In this document: in pieces, positions 1-11,059 of the stretch
Numbering within the stretch: the stretch's first letter is position 1
How the letters are laid out: each line of letters begins with the position of its first letter
DNA from: Auricularia sp. M13
Lineage: Eukaryota > Basidiomycota > Agaricomycetes > Auriculariales > Auriculariaceae
DNA: 64,000 nucleotides
Assembly (NCBI GenBank): GCA_037042915.1
Contig: CM073198.1
Coordinates: 248,001-312,000, forward strand
Direction: 5' to 3'
Notes under the pieces: model-generated
Databases searched by the model: none
Told to the model about the DNA's origin: nothing
Seen by the model: only the letters and a program-made list of their open reading frames with translations
Program-made: the position numbers and the translations under genes

Positions 1-1072
1 TTCGACGCCGGCGACGCGAGCAGCACGCGCTCCTTGACGGCGCACGCGGTGAGCCCGTGAAAGCCGATGAGCGTCACCGCGCTCAGTACGGAGAGGATCT
101 GGATTTGCGTGCGCCCGAGGAGCGGGAAGGCGGAGGTTAGGTCGACGTTGCCGCTGACAAGATGAGACGTCAGCAATTGAACGTGAAGCCAGGGCAACAC
201 TCACACGAAGAAGCCCAAGATGGAGCCGACACCGCCCATTCGCGCCGCCCACGCGTTGCCACGCTCTTGCTCTTCGCGCGGCCAGACGTCCACAAGGATG
301 GCACGGTCGGCGGCCTGGACTATGCGAACGAACGCGAGTTCAGTTTGCGTACACTGCTTGTAGGCGGTAGTGTACCAGCGTTAACCGCAAAGTCGATGCA
401 GTAAATGGCAAAGACAGCAAGGGCGATCGTTAGGTGGTCGTTCTGCACCGCCGCCTGTCGTTATTAAACCGCGCGAAAGCGACGATCCTGCACGTACAAC
501 GGCCGAGGGTATAGGTGTAACCACACCAGCGAACTGGCGAGTAAAGCCAAGCAGGAGCATGGCGAAGCCGCAAATTATTGCGCCGCCCATTATATACGGT
601 CTTCGGCGCCCAAAACGCGACGTTGACGCGTCGGCCATGGCGCCTGGTTGAAACGTTGCTGTGAGGACCTCGCACAGAGTAATGGGCAGTTCTTACCAAC
701 GATAGGTTGTACAATTAGACCTGATAGAGGCCCTGCAAGAAACACGACGCTCATGGCTGCACGCGACATGCCCAGTGTGAGGAGGTAGGCAGGAGCTGAG
801 GTGCGCGTTAGCTGGCCATTCAAGTGACTCTGCATCTCGACAACTGACCATTACTCATTTCTACGCTCCATACTATCTGCCAAAGTCGTTAAGTCGCTGG
901 AGTGCCGAGTAATCGACCTGAGCGAAGCGACACGTACCTGGAGTCCAACAAGCCCAATGGTGCTCAGTGGCATTTTGGCCCACGGTGGGCCCAATACGCG
1001 AGCAACACCACGCCATTGTTGCGCGTCATCGTGACTGTCGTCCCCGACGCTCAGGAATCCACCGCCGGTCAT
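1..1072 (-). CDS. Sucrose-transporter-like MFS (GPH type), 5' part, runs off window
   Basis: Membrane sugar carrier, probably proton-coupled sucrose or alpha-glucoside uptake by family analogy. Reading the minus strand through introns gives consecutive family blocks: first transmembrane segment PLSTIGLVGLQ (exon ending 938), MSRAAMSVVFLAGPLSGLIV (exon ending 697), DASTSRFGRRRPYIMGG (643-527), TIALAVFAIYCIDFAVNAG (ending 376), ADRAILVDVWPREEQERGN (from 319) and SVLSAVTLIGFHGLTA (near 60). The R-x-G-R-R-R-P-Y loop is diagnostic for this carrier group. Donors GTACGT, GTAAGA, GTGTGG, GTACAC and GTGAGT are visible. No stop or frameshift was seen inside the exons, so the gene looks intact; the 3' half lies left of base 1. 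The start at 1072 is the most upstream in-frame ATG and is uncertain, as is the acceptor near 825-835. A generic MFS sugar carrier is the alternative. Confidence 0.85.
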
Positions 1073-1127
1073 CGTTGTTGGCGGTCGGCGGTCAAGCGTT
1101 GAAGCCGGGCGCTCGCGGCTCCGGATT

Positions 1128-1727
1128 TAAGAGCCCGTTCGGCAACTGCCTCCGCTCGGCTCGGCCCCATACAAACTCAGAGCGGACCCAAGCCGAGGAC
1201 TGCCCGACGCAAAGCGGAGCAGACGGGCGTTCGGTAACCGCACTCCGCGTCCGTCTGATCTGCTTCAACACTCTCGGCGACATATTTACCTCCGGGATGA
1301 TCCCGACCCAAATGCGACTCCCAGTTGACCCAGGTTCCCAATTCAAGACATTGAACCTAATAATATGTTAATAGCCTAATTTGAGCACTGTTGTATGCCT
1401 AGGAAAATTATTCCATAGTCAGGCACCACTGTAGAACACACACACTACTATGTAGATAGTGTCCCATATGTTTTCCTGTATACAACAACTCAAGACAATT
1501 ATTGGTAATTTGATAGGGTTGAAATTTCCCCTTAACCTCTCTATATAGCTGTGTTAACCAGATAATATGTATTTACAAGTTGAGGTTAAATACTCTTGAC
1601 CGAGGCCGAGGCCGAGCAGCGGACTGTTCGGTAACCACGCGCTCCGCTCCTCCGCCTGGCTTTGAGATTTGCATCCGGGGCCGGTGCGGAGCTGAGCTGA
1701 GCGGAGCCGGTTGCCGAACGGGCTCTA
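1128..1727. mobile_element. Small inverted-repeat (MITE-like) element
   Basis: The left end (from about 1128) and the reverse complement of the right end (to about 1727) share the core GAGCCCGTTCGGCAAC followed by a similar CTCCGCTC-rich stretch of about 20 bp. The interior is AT-rich (1360-1570) with no coding potential. The G/C-rich terminal style resembles hAT-derived MITEs of mushrooms. I could not find a clean target duplication, so the exact ends are approximate. Confidence 0.55.
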
Positions 1728-2439
1728 AGCCGACGTCACTCCCCGAAGGGGGCATTTCTATCGAGGAAATTGACAGTGTTGTAGCAAGTAATAACTAGGC
1801 AGAATAATGGACTGACTGCACTGCACTCACTATTGAGAGGATTTAGGGCCGACGGTCGCGTCAGGAACATCGGCAACCAGGCATTAGGCAACGAACGCTA
1901 ACGCACGGTGAGAGTCTCGAGCACACCCAAGAACCAAGTAGTGGGACGTACCATCGAGCCCCTACTCAGAGTAGGACCATGAATAACAGCAGAAACACTG
2001 ACCTGTTCAAGCGAGCATTTCAAATAATTGAGTCCCGCCGCAGCACGCCCTGGGCACATGTTCAAATTGCAAAGTCCTGCATGCCTAGAACAACAAAGGA
2101 GAAAGAGGCTGCTTAGAGCTGGCTCAGATTAGACTGTCGGAATGAGAGGTGGACTGTATTAGGACTGAGGCGCGCGTATTGCAGCTTGCTGGGGTGACGT
2201 CGACCACAGTAATTTATATGGCGAACAAGCCTGGTTTCATATTTGATCATTACGCGTAACCTGTTTGAGGAGCAGCCACTATCACAACTTGTCACACTCG
2301 CATCTCTGTTAATTACTTTACTGCCTACCCTCACTTCCCCTCGTCGCCATTCCGTGACGCACCGGACATCCTGCATCATGGTACACGACGGACACACCGA
2401 GGACATTGATAGCTCCCCAACTGCAAACAATGCTGCAGC
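1728..2439. other. Intergenic, nothing recognised
   Basis: Downstream flank of the first F-box gene and the inverted-repeat element. The short open frames here have no recognisable motif and no splice-supported extension. I see no RNA gene or repeat. Confidence 0.5.
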
Positions 2440-3933
2440 TCATTCAAAAATAATCGAATACCCCTTGCCTGGCGGCAGATCGACGCCAACAGCAGCCTGG
2501 TTAGGGTCGGGGAGACCCGCAATCTTGACCACGACATTCCGTCCTTCAAGTTCGAGTGCATCGAGATAAGTGCTGAGAGCCGCGACTAAAGCCTGTGTCT
2601 CAGCCTGCGGCACATATCCTCGTTGCTCAGCGCGGGTATGCACCTCGAGCGTCTCCAGCTGCGGCAACGATCTCGGGAGGTGCTGCACGGCATCCTCGTA
2701 CTCCGCGTGTGCATCGACGATGACGCTCAGCTTGGCGAGCAGCGGCAGATCAAGTGGTTCGTCTTCGTCCGCAAACAGCAACTCGAAGAGGCCCGAGGCC
2801 ATGGTTAGCGTGTGTACGCGGGATAGACAGTGTGCGGCGGCCCGAAGGAATTGCACGATCTTGTCCTCCTCTTCGTCGGGCGTTCGGAAGAGCAGATTGA
2901 GCGTGTATTCCTTGTCGCCAGGGTGAGATGCGACGATGCGCGTACGCTCGTCTGCGTGCTCGTCCGGTGCAATCAACAGGCCGACGGCACCGTCGAGGAT
3001 ATACGCAAAGTCCATATCGTCCAGGATGAAAGAGGACAGGCCCAGGGATTCGAGCCTTGGAAGCACCTGCCAGGACTTGCAAAGGTCTATGAGATCCAAT
3101 CGGTTGAAATCTTCGCTGAAGTCGTAATACTTGTCGATGGAATTCAGCCGGAGATGTTTGAGCGTCGACGGGGCGGGACCGGGCGGCAGGAGTGCCGTTT
3201 CGCGCACGTGCACGTCCAGCTCTAACGACTCCAACTGCGGGAAGAGCTCGAACAGGAGATGCAGGAAGGGCGAATCCTCAGGCTCGGTTCCCGTCGCAAA
3301 CTTGAGGTCGGTCACCGTCGCGAGCGCCGGGCAGGCTTCCGGCAGGATCAGCGTGGATGCGTGCAGAGTGCGCAGTCTGCCGGGCACGCCGCCGAGGAGG
3401 GCGCGCGGGATTCTGTACAGCAGACTGCCGGAGATACGTTCGAGCCGCGGCGCGGGGTGCGTGAGAACGTCGGGGAGGACGCCTGCGGTCCAGTCGATGG
3501 AACGCATACGGTGCATGTGCTTCTCGACGACGGCCCACACGTCCGACGGCGCCTGTCTGCCGCTGAAGCCCCCGTAATGCAGGTCCACGGGATGGTGGCG
3601 CGTATGGGAGAGCACGAGGTCGACGAGAAGGTGGTTCTTCCGATTGCCATCGGAGATATACAGCTGCGACCAGACCCCAGTGCAATCGAACGCGGTGTGC
3701 CGCCAGAAACGCGAGACGTGGAGAATGGAGATGCGGTCCAAGATGTTGAGCGGGAGGAACAGGAAGCATCGTCCCAGGGTTTCGACTGGGAGGGATTCGA
3801 TGCCTGTTGTCGAGGCAGCGCTGGCGCCACAAATGAAGTGGTTAAGTAACGGTGGTAGGTAGATATTGGGAAGAGCGCACGCACGGCGTTCCATCCATTG
3901 CAGAAAGTGGTGGACTGGAGTTCTAGTGCACAC
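2440..3933 (-). CDS. F-box protein with leucine-rich-like tail
   Basis: Single-exon protein of 497 residues. Near residue 40 an F-box-like segment is visible (IESLPVETLGRCFLFLP then LDRISILHVSRFWRHTAF), which would recruit Skp1 of an SCF ubiquitin ligase. The remainder alternates hydrophobic strands and loops (LESLELDVHV, LKHLRLNSID, LESLGLSSF, LETLEVHTRA), as in the degenerate leucine-rich regions of mushroom F-box families, which bind substrates. The start at 3933 is the first ATG; the next methionine (MERRACAL, 12 residues later) is equally possible. It is one of two unrelated-looking F-box genes in the window. Substrate unknown. Confidence 0.8.
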   Translation of the reverse strand: MCTRTPVHHFLQWMERRACALPNIYLPPLLNHFICGASAASTTGIESLPVETLGRCFLFLPLNILDRISILHVSRFWRHTAFDCTGVWSQLYISDGNRKNHLLVDLVLSHTRHHPVDLHYGGFSGRQAPSDVWAVVEKHMHRMRSIDWTAGVLPDVLTHPAPRLERISGSLLYRIPRALLGGVPGRLRTLHASTLILPEACPALATVTDLKFATGTEPEDSPFLHLLFELFPQLESLELDVHVRETALLPPGPAPSTLKHLRLNSIDKYYDFSEDFNRLDLIDLCKSWQVLPRLESLGLSSFILDDMDFAYILDGAVGLLIAPDEHADERTRIVASHPGDKEYTLNLLFRTPDEEEDKIVQFLRAAAHCLSRVHTLTMASGLFELLFADEDEPLDLPLLAKLSVIVDAHAEYEDAVQHLPRSLPQLETLEVHTRAEQRGYVPQAETQALVAALSTYLDALELEGRNVVVKIAGLPDPNQAAVGVDLPPGKGYSIIFE

Positions 3934-4502
3934 TGCTCAGCAGTGTGCAAAGGCAACAGTTGGTTTGTTTGCAACTGCTTGGATCCTGCTTGCACGTGCT
4001 GTTCATGCCTTCCATCTTCGTTCCTTCCAGCACGTCGTCCGGGCTGAGTGGACAGATTATGCATCCCGCAGCGCCGTTGTCATCAGTGCAGCGGAAGTCG
4101 TGGGAAAAGCTGAGAGTTGTTCGAGGCTGACAGTAAGGAGAATGAGGAAATGCTCGTGTCGGGGGTGGCACGCTAGGCCATGAGATGCTGGCATAGAACA
4201 GGATAGTCGGATTAAAAAGAGAAAAGCTGAGACGCTCCAGTCGACAGCTACACCGATAGCGCACACCGAGGGAAGCAAGGAAAGCTTGAGCTGCTGATCC
4301 GGTGCGTGCTTGCGCTACTGAGACCCGACACGCCTGCCAGTTTTCTCGTGGCCGAGAGAGACAGCGACACGTTTTTGCGACAGCTCACGTGGGAAGAAGG
4401 CAAAGTCCAGCACATCGCATCAGCTGATTGGCTTTTTCCGGCGCGCGTCATGGCCAGCGGACCCTGACGACGGCAACCTCCGGATTCCACAATCTGTCTG
4501 TC
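3934..4502. promoter_or_regulatory. Divergent promoter region, F-box / CCC1
   Basis: The F-box gene (-) and the CCC1-like gene (+) are transcribed away from each other, so this 570-bp gap should hold both promoters. I see no clear TATA box or other site that I would defend. Confidence 0.4.
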
Positions 4503-5821
4503 ATGTCAGCGACGAGCACAGAACCCCACGACGCCCAGGGCACCGCGAGAAGGTGCGTCCGCTTCAGAGAGACTGTCACGGCGTCACACTGACCCTTTTG
4601 CGTGACAGCGTGCGCCTGCCTTCGCGAGACGCGACCGCGCTGGCAAACAAGCCGCCAGTATGGCCGCTGGAGTCGTCACCGAGCGCGCCCGCGCCGCTCA
4701 ACGCCCGCTGCGGCGCCAACAACGGTGTATGCTGCAAAGAGCTCAAAGACGACGACGAGCGGACGCTGGTCGACCCGGACATCGTGCGCGACATGTAAGC
4801 GCCGGTCCCCACGCAAAATTCTCAGCGGTAGCTGACCGTTTGGATGTATACAGAGTAATCGGGCTCTCGGACGGGCTGACGGTGCCGTTCGCGCTGACGG
4901 CCGGGCTGAGCAGCCTGGGCGAGAGCAAGCTCGTCGTGCTCGGCGGTGTCGCGGAGCTCATCGCCGGCGCGATCAGCATGGGCATCGGCGGCTTCCTCGC
5001 GTCGCAGGCCGAGCGCGACCACTTCCGCTACCTGCGCGCCCACACCGCCGCCCGCGTCCTGCGCTCCTGCGACGGCGAGATGCAGCGCGAGGTCCATGCC
5101 GTCCTCGGCCCCGTCGGCATCGACGAGCAGCTCTCGACCAAGGTGCATTTCCTATTTTATTTTATTTTATCTTATTCAGGCTGAACTGCCCGCCTGCCTG
5201 AAGATTGCGCTCAAGCTCCGCGAGGTCGAAATGGACGCTCGAGGCGTCCGGCCCGGCACACGCGTCAGCACCATTGCCGATACAGAGGCCGGCCAGCTCA
5301 GATGGGCCGCAGACGTCGGCCTCACCGCGTTTCTGCTTAAATTCGGCGAGGGCATTGGTACGCTCCTGGACTCGCCAATGGCAAGCTTCAGGCTGACGCC
5401 AGGCGTGCAGAGGAAGTGCCCAACCGCCGGATGTACACGAGCGCGTTCACGATCGGGATGGGCTACCTCCTGGGCGGCCTCATCCCGCTCATGCCCTACT
5501 TCTTCACACCAAAAGCCAGCACAGGTACGCGCTTACTTCCACTCATGTCTGCCTTCCACCCACGCATTCCTTCCTGCCGCCTGGCATCTGCTCAATGCAT
5601 ATTTCTTCCCGCTAAATCTGACACCCCGCTCTCTCGCAGGCCTGCTATACTCCTGCATCCTCACGGCAGTGATCCTGCTCATCTTCGGCGCCGTCAAGAC
5701 GCACGTCACGGGCGGCACGGGCGGCTTCAAGGGCTACGCGTGGGGCGCCGTCAGCACGCTCGCCGTGGGCGGCTGCGCGGCCGGCGCCGCCTGGGGCGTC
5801 GTCAAGGCGCTCGAGGGGTGA
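4503..5821 (+). CDS. CCC1: CCC1/VIT-family vacuolar iron/manganese transporter
   Basis: Vacuolar membrane protein that moves Fe2+/Mn2+ into the vacuole in this family. Exon 1 4503-4552 (MSATSTEPHDAQGTAR), exon 2 4609-4794, exon 3 4854-5142, then exons after 5180 to the stop at 5821. Exon 3 encodes the family hallmark VIGLSDGLTVPFALTAGLSS followed by GGVAELIAGAISMGIGGFL (first two membrane segments) and a charged loop (ERDHFRYLR). Later exons give GLTAFLLKFGEGI, RRMYTSAFTIGMGYLLGG with IPLMPYFF, and a last pair of segments (LLYSCILTAVILLIFGAVKT, GYAWGAVSTLAVGGCAAG). Splice joins 1-2 and 2-3 keep frame with GTGCGT and GTAAGC donors; joins in 5180-5420 are less certain. No defect seen. Metal preference cannot be told from sequence alone. 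Confidence 0.88.
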
Positions 5822-5937
5822 GGAAGACGCTTAGACGTGCATTGCTCTCTGCGTGCAAAACTGCAGTGGTGTGCATGTAGGATACCGCGTGCTCAAGCGA
5901 TCTTGGGAGCCAATTGCGGTCGGGGACCCCTAGAAAA

Positions 5938-6212
5938 CCGTGCGCAGGGTCCGTGCGCATCCGTGCGCAAGAATATCCGTGCGCAGAACTTCGGTGCGCA
6001 GGGTTAGAACTTTTGTGCGCATGAGTTTAACTTTCGTGCGCAGGGTCCAAATGTCCGTGCACACTTTTCAAAATCCGTGCGCAGGGTCCTGGTCATCCGT
6101 GCGCATGAAATGTGCTTTCGTGCGCAATTTTCACAATCCGTGCGCAGGCTCCTGATATCCGTGCGCAGTTTTCACAATCCGTGCGCAAAGTACAAAATCC
6201 GTGCGCAGTGTG
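5938..6212 (+). repeat. Left array of TCCGTGCGCA decamers
   Basis: About a dozen copies of TCCGTGCGCA (some TTCGTGCGCA or CCGTGCACA) in one orientation, separated by variable 8-14 bp spacers, giving a loose period near 20-22 bp. Spacers differ from copy to copy while the core is kept, which suggests a bound site rather than a slipped microsatellite. Confidence 0.85.
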
Positions 6213-7149
6213 AAAAACATCAAAATTCTTTTGAAGATGTATATCATAGATGTATTTATGGCACTGTGTGCATTGATAGAGGTGCACATCTCTAGTGTCA
6301 ACTATTTTAGATAAACTACTGTGCTACATGATTTGTTCGAAATTTCACTTCCACGTTAGTACAGGATCAGAAATATTCAGCCAGCATGTTGGTTTGTGTT
6401 CTAAGCTGATTTCCTGAAGAGGCTCTAAGTAGGTACTCATAACTCAAAAGATGTTACCCTCATACAGTTATGTTATGTTAGGTTAGATTAAGCTTGCTAA
6501 GGTCAGAACTTATGTTATTTTGGTTCATGAATTCAGGAGTAATATCCTTTGCAGCCTGAGTCACCATGATTCACTCATCTACTAATAGATTCTAAGCCCT
6601 GATCCCAGTTTGGTCAAAAAATCTCAAATGAATTGTCTGGGTCAAGGAGAGACGAGACACGTGTTTTGGGCCGTGGAGTGGACCTGGAACAAGCCAAAGT
6701 TTGCTGTGTCTGCTCCACCACCTCTGTACCACAGAGGTGCTCACTTTCCTGCATCACACCACCATCCCGTCCCTTCAGATCTTCTTGTTGATTAGATGGG
6801 TTCCAACCTCATCCTCACCATGCCATCTCACAGAGGGACTTGCACGCCCACACTATATTATACTCAAGTTGCTAAGATGTATTTTCTGTAGTTTGGACTA
6901 GTGGTTAACATGTACATGTTCTTAATGGATTTGAAACACCCTCAGTTCAAATCCAGTCATAGACATCCATTTTGTGGCACTCTACCTGTGTTTACTACAT
7001 TCTGTAGTGTATTAACAAACTGTACTTGAGCAGTCAATTGCAACAAGACTTATGGAAATTGTTGGTGTTTGTTAATGAACTTCAATGAGTTCAATCAAGT
7101 CGCCTAGATGTGCCAATGTGAAAAAAATAATGCAGTTGTGCTTTATACA

Positions 7150-7412
7150 GAATCCGTGCGCAACACACAAAATCCGTGCGCAGTGTCAGCATGTCCGTGC
7201 ACATGTCTACCATGTCCGTGCGCATGATTCTAACATCCGTGCGCAGGGTCCAAAATGTCGTGCGCACAAAATCACAATCCGTGCGCAGTCCTCCTTCATC
7301 CGTGCGCACAGATTTACAATCCGTGCGCATGATTTCAACTTTCGTGCGCAGTGTGAAAAATCCGTGCGCAGTCCGTGCGCATCCGTGCGCAACGTGCGCA
7401 ACATGCACGCGG
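7150..7412 (+). repeat. Right array of TCCGTGCGCA decamers
   Basis: A second array of the same decamer in the same orientation as the left one, ending in closely packed copies near 7370-7395. Both arrays are subterminal within the 5924-7610 element. Confidence 0.85.
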
Positions 7413-7620
7413 AACTTGAATCCAGTAATTTGACAATATCTTGGCCAGTTTTTAAGGTTTGATAGGTTTGTGCACACAGACATGTGCGGGTAGGTGTAAG
7501 CTACTGGAATGACCCTCAACAATCATTCTAGGATGTCTGAACAATCTTCTAGGGCAGGATTACTGCTGCGCACGGACCTCGCGCACGTGCGCACGGTTTT
7601 CTCGTGATCCTTGCGGTCGG

Positions 7621-8054
7621 TGCTGCTAACTTCACGAACGGCCTGTAACCCGGTACCGTGCCGTTGGTTATGCAGTCGGCCTTCCGCTGGTACTTATGGC
7701 CGTGGAGAGGCGTGCGGGGTTGGACGATGAAGTTGCACATCGCGGATTATACACGAGTGTCCTGTTCTTCTCTTCATGTCTCACGAGCTTCAAGCTTACG
7801 GTCTTCGGCATAGTATTACAGCCTTCTCAAAGCCAATGGTAATATACATCTTGAACGAATCGATCATGTGGTTTCAGGTCGATCGCGGTAGAGCACTTCA
7901 AGACGAGCGCCTTAGGGCCGATCTCCAAACTGATTGTGGGAGGGACGACCTGCTTCACGCGACAGTGCACTACAGATCAACGCCAGACGCGATATGCCAC
8001 CTGGTCATGGCGAAGCTGGGCAGCACGCTGAGGTCGCAATGGACCGCGCGACCG
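7621..8054. other. 3' flank of copy A, duplicated at 54.03-54.42 kb
   Basis: From about 7730 the sequence (for example CGAGCTTCAAGCTTACGGTC) matches 54,120-54,420 with scattered differences, so the duplication that made copies A and B includes downstream non-coding DNA. No gene seen. Confidence 0.7.
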
Positions 8055-10327
8055 TCACAGGGCAGTCTGGAGCGACGCGATATCTAGATGCGAGAACTCG
8101 AGCTCGCGCGCATGTCCTTTCTCGAGTATTCGGCGGACGTCGAGGCACGCGACCGGGGGGTTGTACTGGTAGTCCTCGCGGTAGGCGCGCGTGAAGCATA
8201 TGATATGGAGCATGCTGAATTTGAGCGGGCGGGCGCGCTGACGGTCGAAGTGGATCGCCGGGAGCGCCTTCAAGGCTGCGAGGAAGCGGTCGCGGTCCGC
8301 GCGCGACTGCGTGGACTCTGATTAGCGAATTGATGGCGGCTTGCGACTGTCAGAAGCGTACCTTGGGATAGAATCTGGAAGGATCGGGCGGTACAATGGT
8401 CCTTGTCCGTCGAGGGCGTTCGGCAGTATACGGCTCGAGGTGCAGGAACACCAAGACGATCCCGGCAGACTTGACGCGAAGGAAGAACAGGAGGTCGGCG
8501 TCCAGGCCGCGGTCGGGAACCAGGAAGGCATGCTTGCCGCCGGAGAGCCATCGGCGAACTTCGCTGGGACTCGGCGCACCCGCAATTGAATAGCTCAGGT
8601 GTGCGTCGTGGGCCGCGCTACGAGACGCCGCGTTTCCCCTCAGGCGACGCGCGGATGGTGGTAATACGATAGCAGCTTCGTCAGCTGACCAGCAGGGGGC
8701 GTCCGGGCCTTCAAATCGCAGTAGATCAGCCAGTCTAGCCCCAGAGCCCGACAACACGTTCCAGAGACAAGCGGCCACGCCAGCGGCGAACGACGTTCCC
8801 CGAGCGATGACGGTGTCATCATACAGCCTCTGGCTGATAACGCGGGCGATCGTATGATGTTCGGATTTTTGAAGCCATGCAAGTAGCCGATAGAACACAA
8901 GCGGTTCGCTGACGGTTGCGGCGCCCTTTTCGTCCGTGAAGATGGCTAAACCGACAGCAACCAGGCGCGGTCCGTGTTCGGGGTGGGAGAACGTCGTAGG
9001 CTCGTAGCGGAGCGCGAACGTGAACAGAGCATCTCGCAGAAGGCGTGCCAGACGAAAGGCTATAGGTGCTATGCGATCAGTGCTGCGCTCCTGGGGGGGT
9101 GGAGGCTTACATTCTAGAAAACTGTCCTGCATGATAAGGCTGTAGGGCGTTTCGTCGATGTAATCATCGTCGTCGTCGACGCGTCTCTGATGCCCGCATA
9201 GACAGGACACCAGCATGTCGAGGACCGCATCGACGCGTGTCGGACCGGTCAACAGGAGATGATAAACGAAAACAGTGAGAAAGCGGTGTCTTAAACGGTG
9301 AGAACCCAAGTCAGCCAGCCGGAGAAAGATATCCTGAGCATTTAAGCACGCACCGTCCACGCAGCCAACGGAAAATCTCGGCGCACTGCGGCGGCGAAAG
9401 TGAGTCGCCGAAGAAATGGCGCAGATACGCGTGAGTTCGGGTGAGCGAGTCAAATTGGCCGAGGTCGTAGTAGAACCGAAGGCCGTCTACCTTCTTGGGC
9501 TGCGCCTGACAGGAATAGAGCAACGCGTCAGAAACAAAATGTCGGTCGACCTCAGTCCCGGATAAAATGAGCCGCGCGCGGGCACCCGGCATGCAGATTC
9601 AGGGCGAGTTCGCGCAGAATGGGCGCAAACACCGTTCCGTCACCAGAAGCAAATGCCCTCCCAAGTTTACCGTTAGCGACCTGTGCCTCGTCGACGGCAA
9701 TGAAATTGAGCAAGCCCCCAAGTGCCCCTTCGAGTCGCGAGAGCTGGGTATCAACGTCAGCATCAGGAACAGACCGCAGAACTCGAGTCATCATCGAAAA
9801 GATATCGCGTCCCAAAATGACCTCTGGCCGCAACTGCAGCAGAATCCACTTGTACTGAGCTTGAGACTGCGTACACGCCTTGTTGTCGGTGAAAAGGTTG
9901 TGGAATAATTCAAAGAACAGAAGGCGCGACAGCAGCAGACGTCGGAAGACTTGTCGCGCGACCAGGCGGTTTGACGCGAGCCGCTTGACATCGCCTGGAC
10001 TCTTGCAGGGTATAACTAGCTGTTCGACCAGCTGTTTCCCGCCAAATGATATGAACTCTAGTGACTGAAACGCCTGGCAGAGATCATCGGAGCCATAAGG
10101 ATTCGCGGTGAGGTCCACTGCACACGAGAAATAAAGTCCCCATGAGCGGGTGAGGGTTTCGTACACCATACGCGACTTCCCTGCGCCAGATACGTTCACG
10201 AGCAGACTGCACGCGATGATGAGCTACGAAGGGAAAGAGAGACTTCACGTACATATGCTCGTTACCAGACATGAAATCAGCAATGCGGTCGCGAAATCCG
10301 GGGTCCAAATCTTCAAGTGATCCTAGG
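8055..10327 (-). pseudogene. NTPase/nuclease-like family, copy A, 3' part (split by hAT, frameshifted)
   Basis: Nearly identical to intact copy B (54,420-57,032). It contains the exon starting with the Walker A motif VSGAGKS (about 10,197), Walker B-like FIAVDEAQ, the SGT motif, then FVYHLLLTGP and the C-terminal region ending in DIASLQTAL. Two lesions are visible. First, its 5' exons are moved to 35,102-35,462 by the hAT insertion. Second, near 9575 it reads GCCGCGCGCGGGC where B has two more bases (GCCGCGCGCGCGGGC), a 2-bp loss that truncates the NTPase after GCPRA. Otherwise base use and intron positions match B, so the decay is recent. Confidence 0.88.
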
Positions 10328-11059
10328 TAGTGATCACCAACGGGTGATTAGCATCCGCGGGTCCGCCGGGTCGGGTCCGCTCCGAGCGACCCGTTTTTGG
10401 ACGGGTCGGGTTCTTGACCCGAGCCGCTGGGACCGGGTCCGGGTGCTTACCCGAACGGCTGAGCCGCGGGTACTCGTTGCTCCAGCTACCGTTATCCATG
10501 GCCCAGGATGCCCCATGGGCAATTCATGGCTTCACACTCTACCCTCCCTGCTTCTGAGTTACATGTGAAAAAAATTGCACTCTCATTAGTCCAAATCAAA
10601 GCCCAATGAACTGATCCTTGCAAGAGATGCATCTGGTGGTCTCCTGCACCGCACCAGAAACATTCTGAGAGATCCTTTCGCTTAAAATAGGCTCTTATCG
10701 TTGCCTTGACCAGTCTAGCAGCTCGTCATAGGTCAGTGTGTTGTCCGGTGCAGCGGCAATTGCACCGGCAGTGCAACGGGTTCCGGTGAACCTCAATGCC
10801 TTTGTGCCATCCCGGACCACCTGCAACGCCTCTCAACCGGCTCAGGTATGTGTCATAAATAGTCTGGCTGGTGTTCAATCGGATTTGACGCATAATAGCC
10901 CGGTGACTGCTCCCAGAAAGCCTTCGGACTGTGCAGCACCATTCCCGGGCCCCGATCCTCAATCTCTGTGCTTCCTATCTACCTGTGGCGTCGGCAGGAG
11001 TTCTTTGAGCACGCTTAAATGCTCCAGACCGCATTGGTGAGCAGCAGCCGTCTCCAGAG
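10328..11059. other. hAT 5' terminal region
   Basis: Terminal and subterminal repeats of the hAT element (GGGTCGGGT / GACCCG motifs, 10,330-10,480) followed by about 550 bp without recognisable coding sequence before the transposase ATG. Probably holds the transposase promoter. Confidence 0.6.

Larger units (their letters stand above)
5924..7610. mobile_element. Non-autonomous TIR element with TCCGTGCGCA arrays and 10-bp TSD
   Basis: Direct repeats TTGCGGTCGG lie at 5914-5923 and 7611-7620. Immediately inside, the left end GGACCCCTAGAAAACCGTG and the reverse complement of the right end GGATCACGAGAAAACCGTG match with three differences and both continue into CGTGCGCA. The body holds two repeat arrays (5938-6212 and 7150-7412) around about 0.9 kb of AT-rich unique DNA with no protein of recognisable family. 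A 9-11 bp duplication is typical of Mutator-like elements, but the transposase family that moves this element is not evident from the window. Confidence 0.8.

Noticed and set aside
5938-7412. CRISPR-like array of TCCGTGCGCA repeats
   Set aside because: The repeat is only 10 bp, spacers vary in length and the host is a fungus. Terminal inverted repeats and a target duplication explain it as a transposable element.
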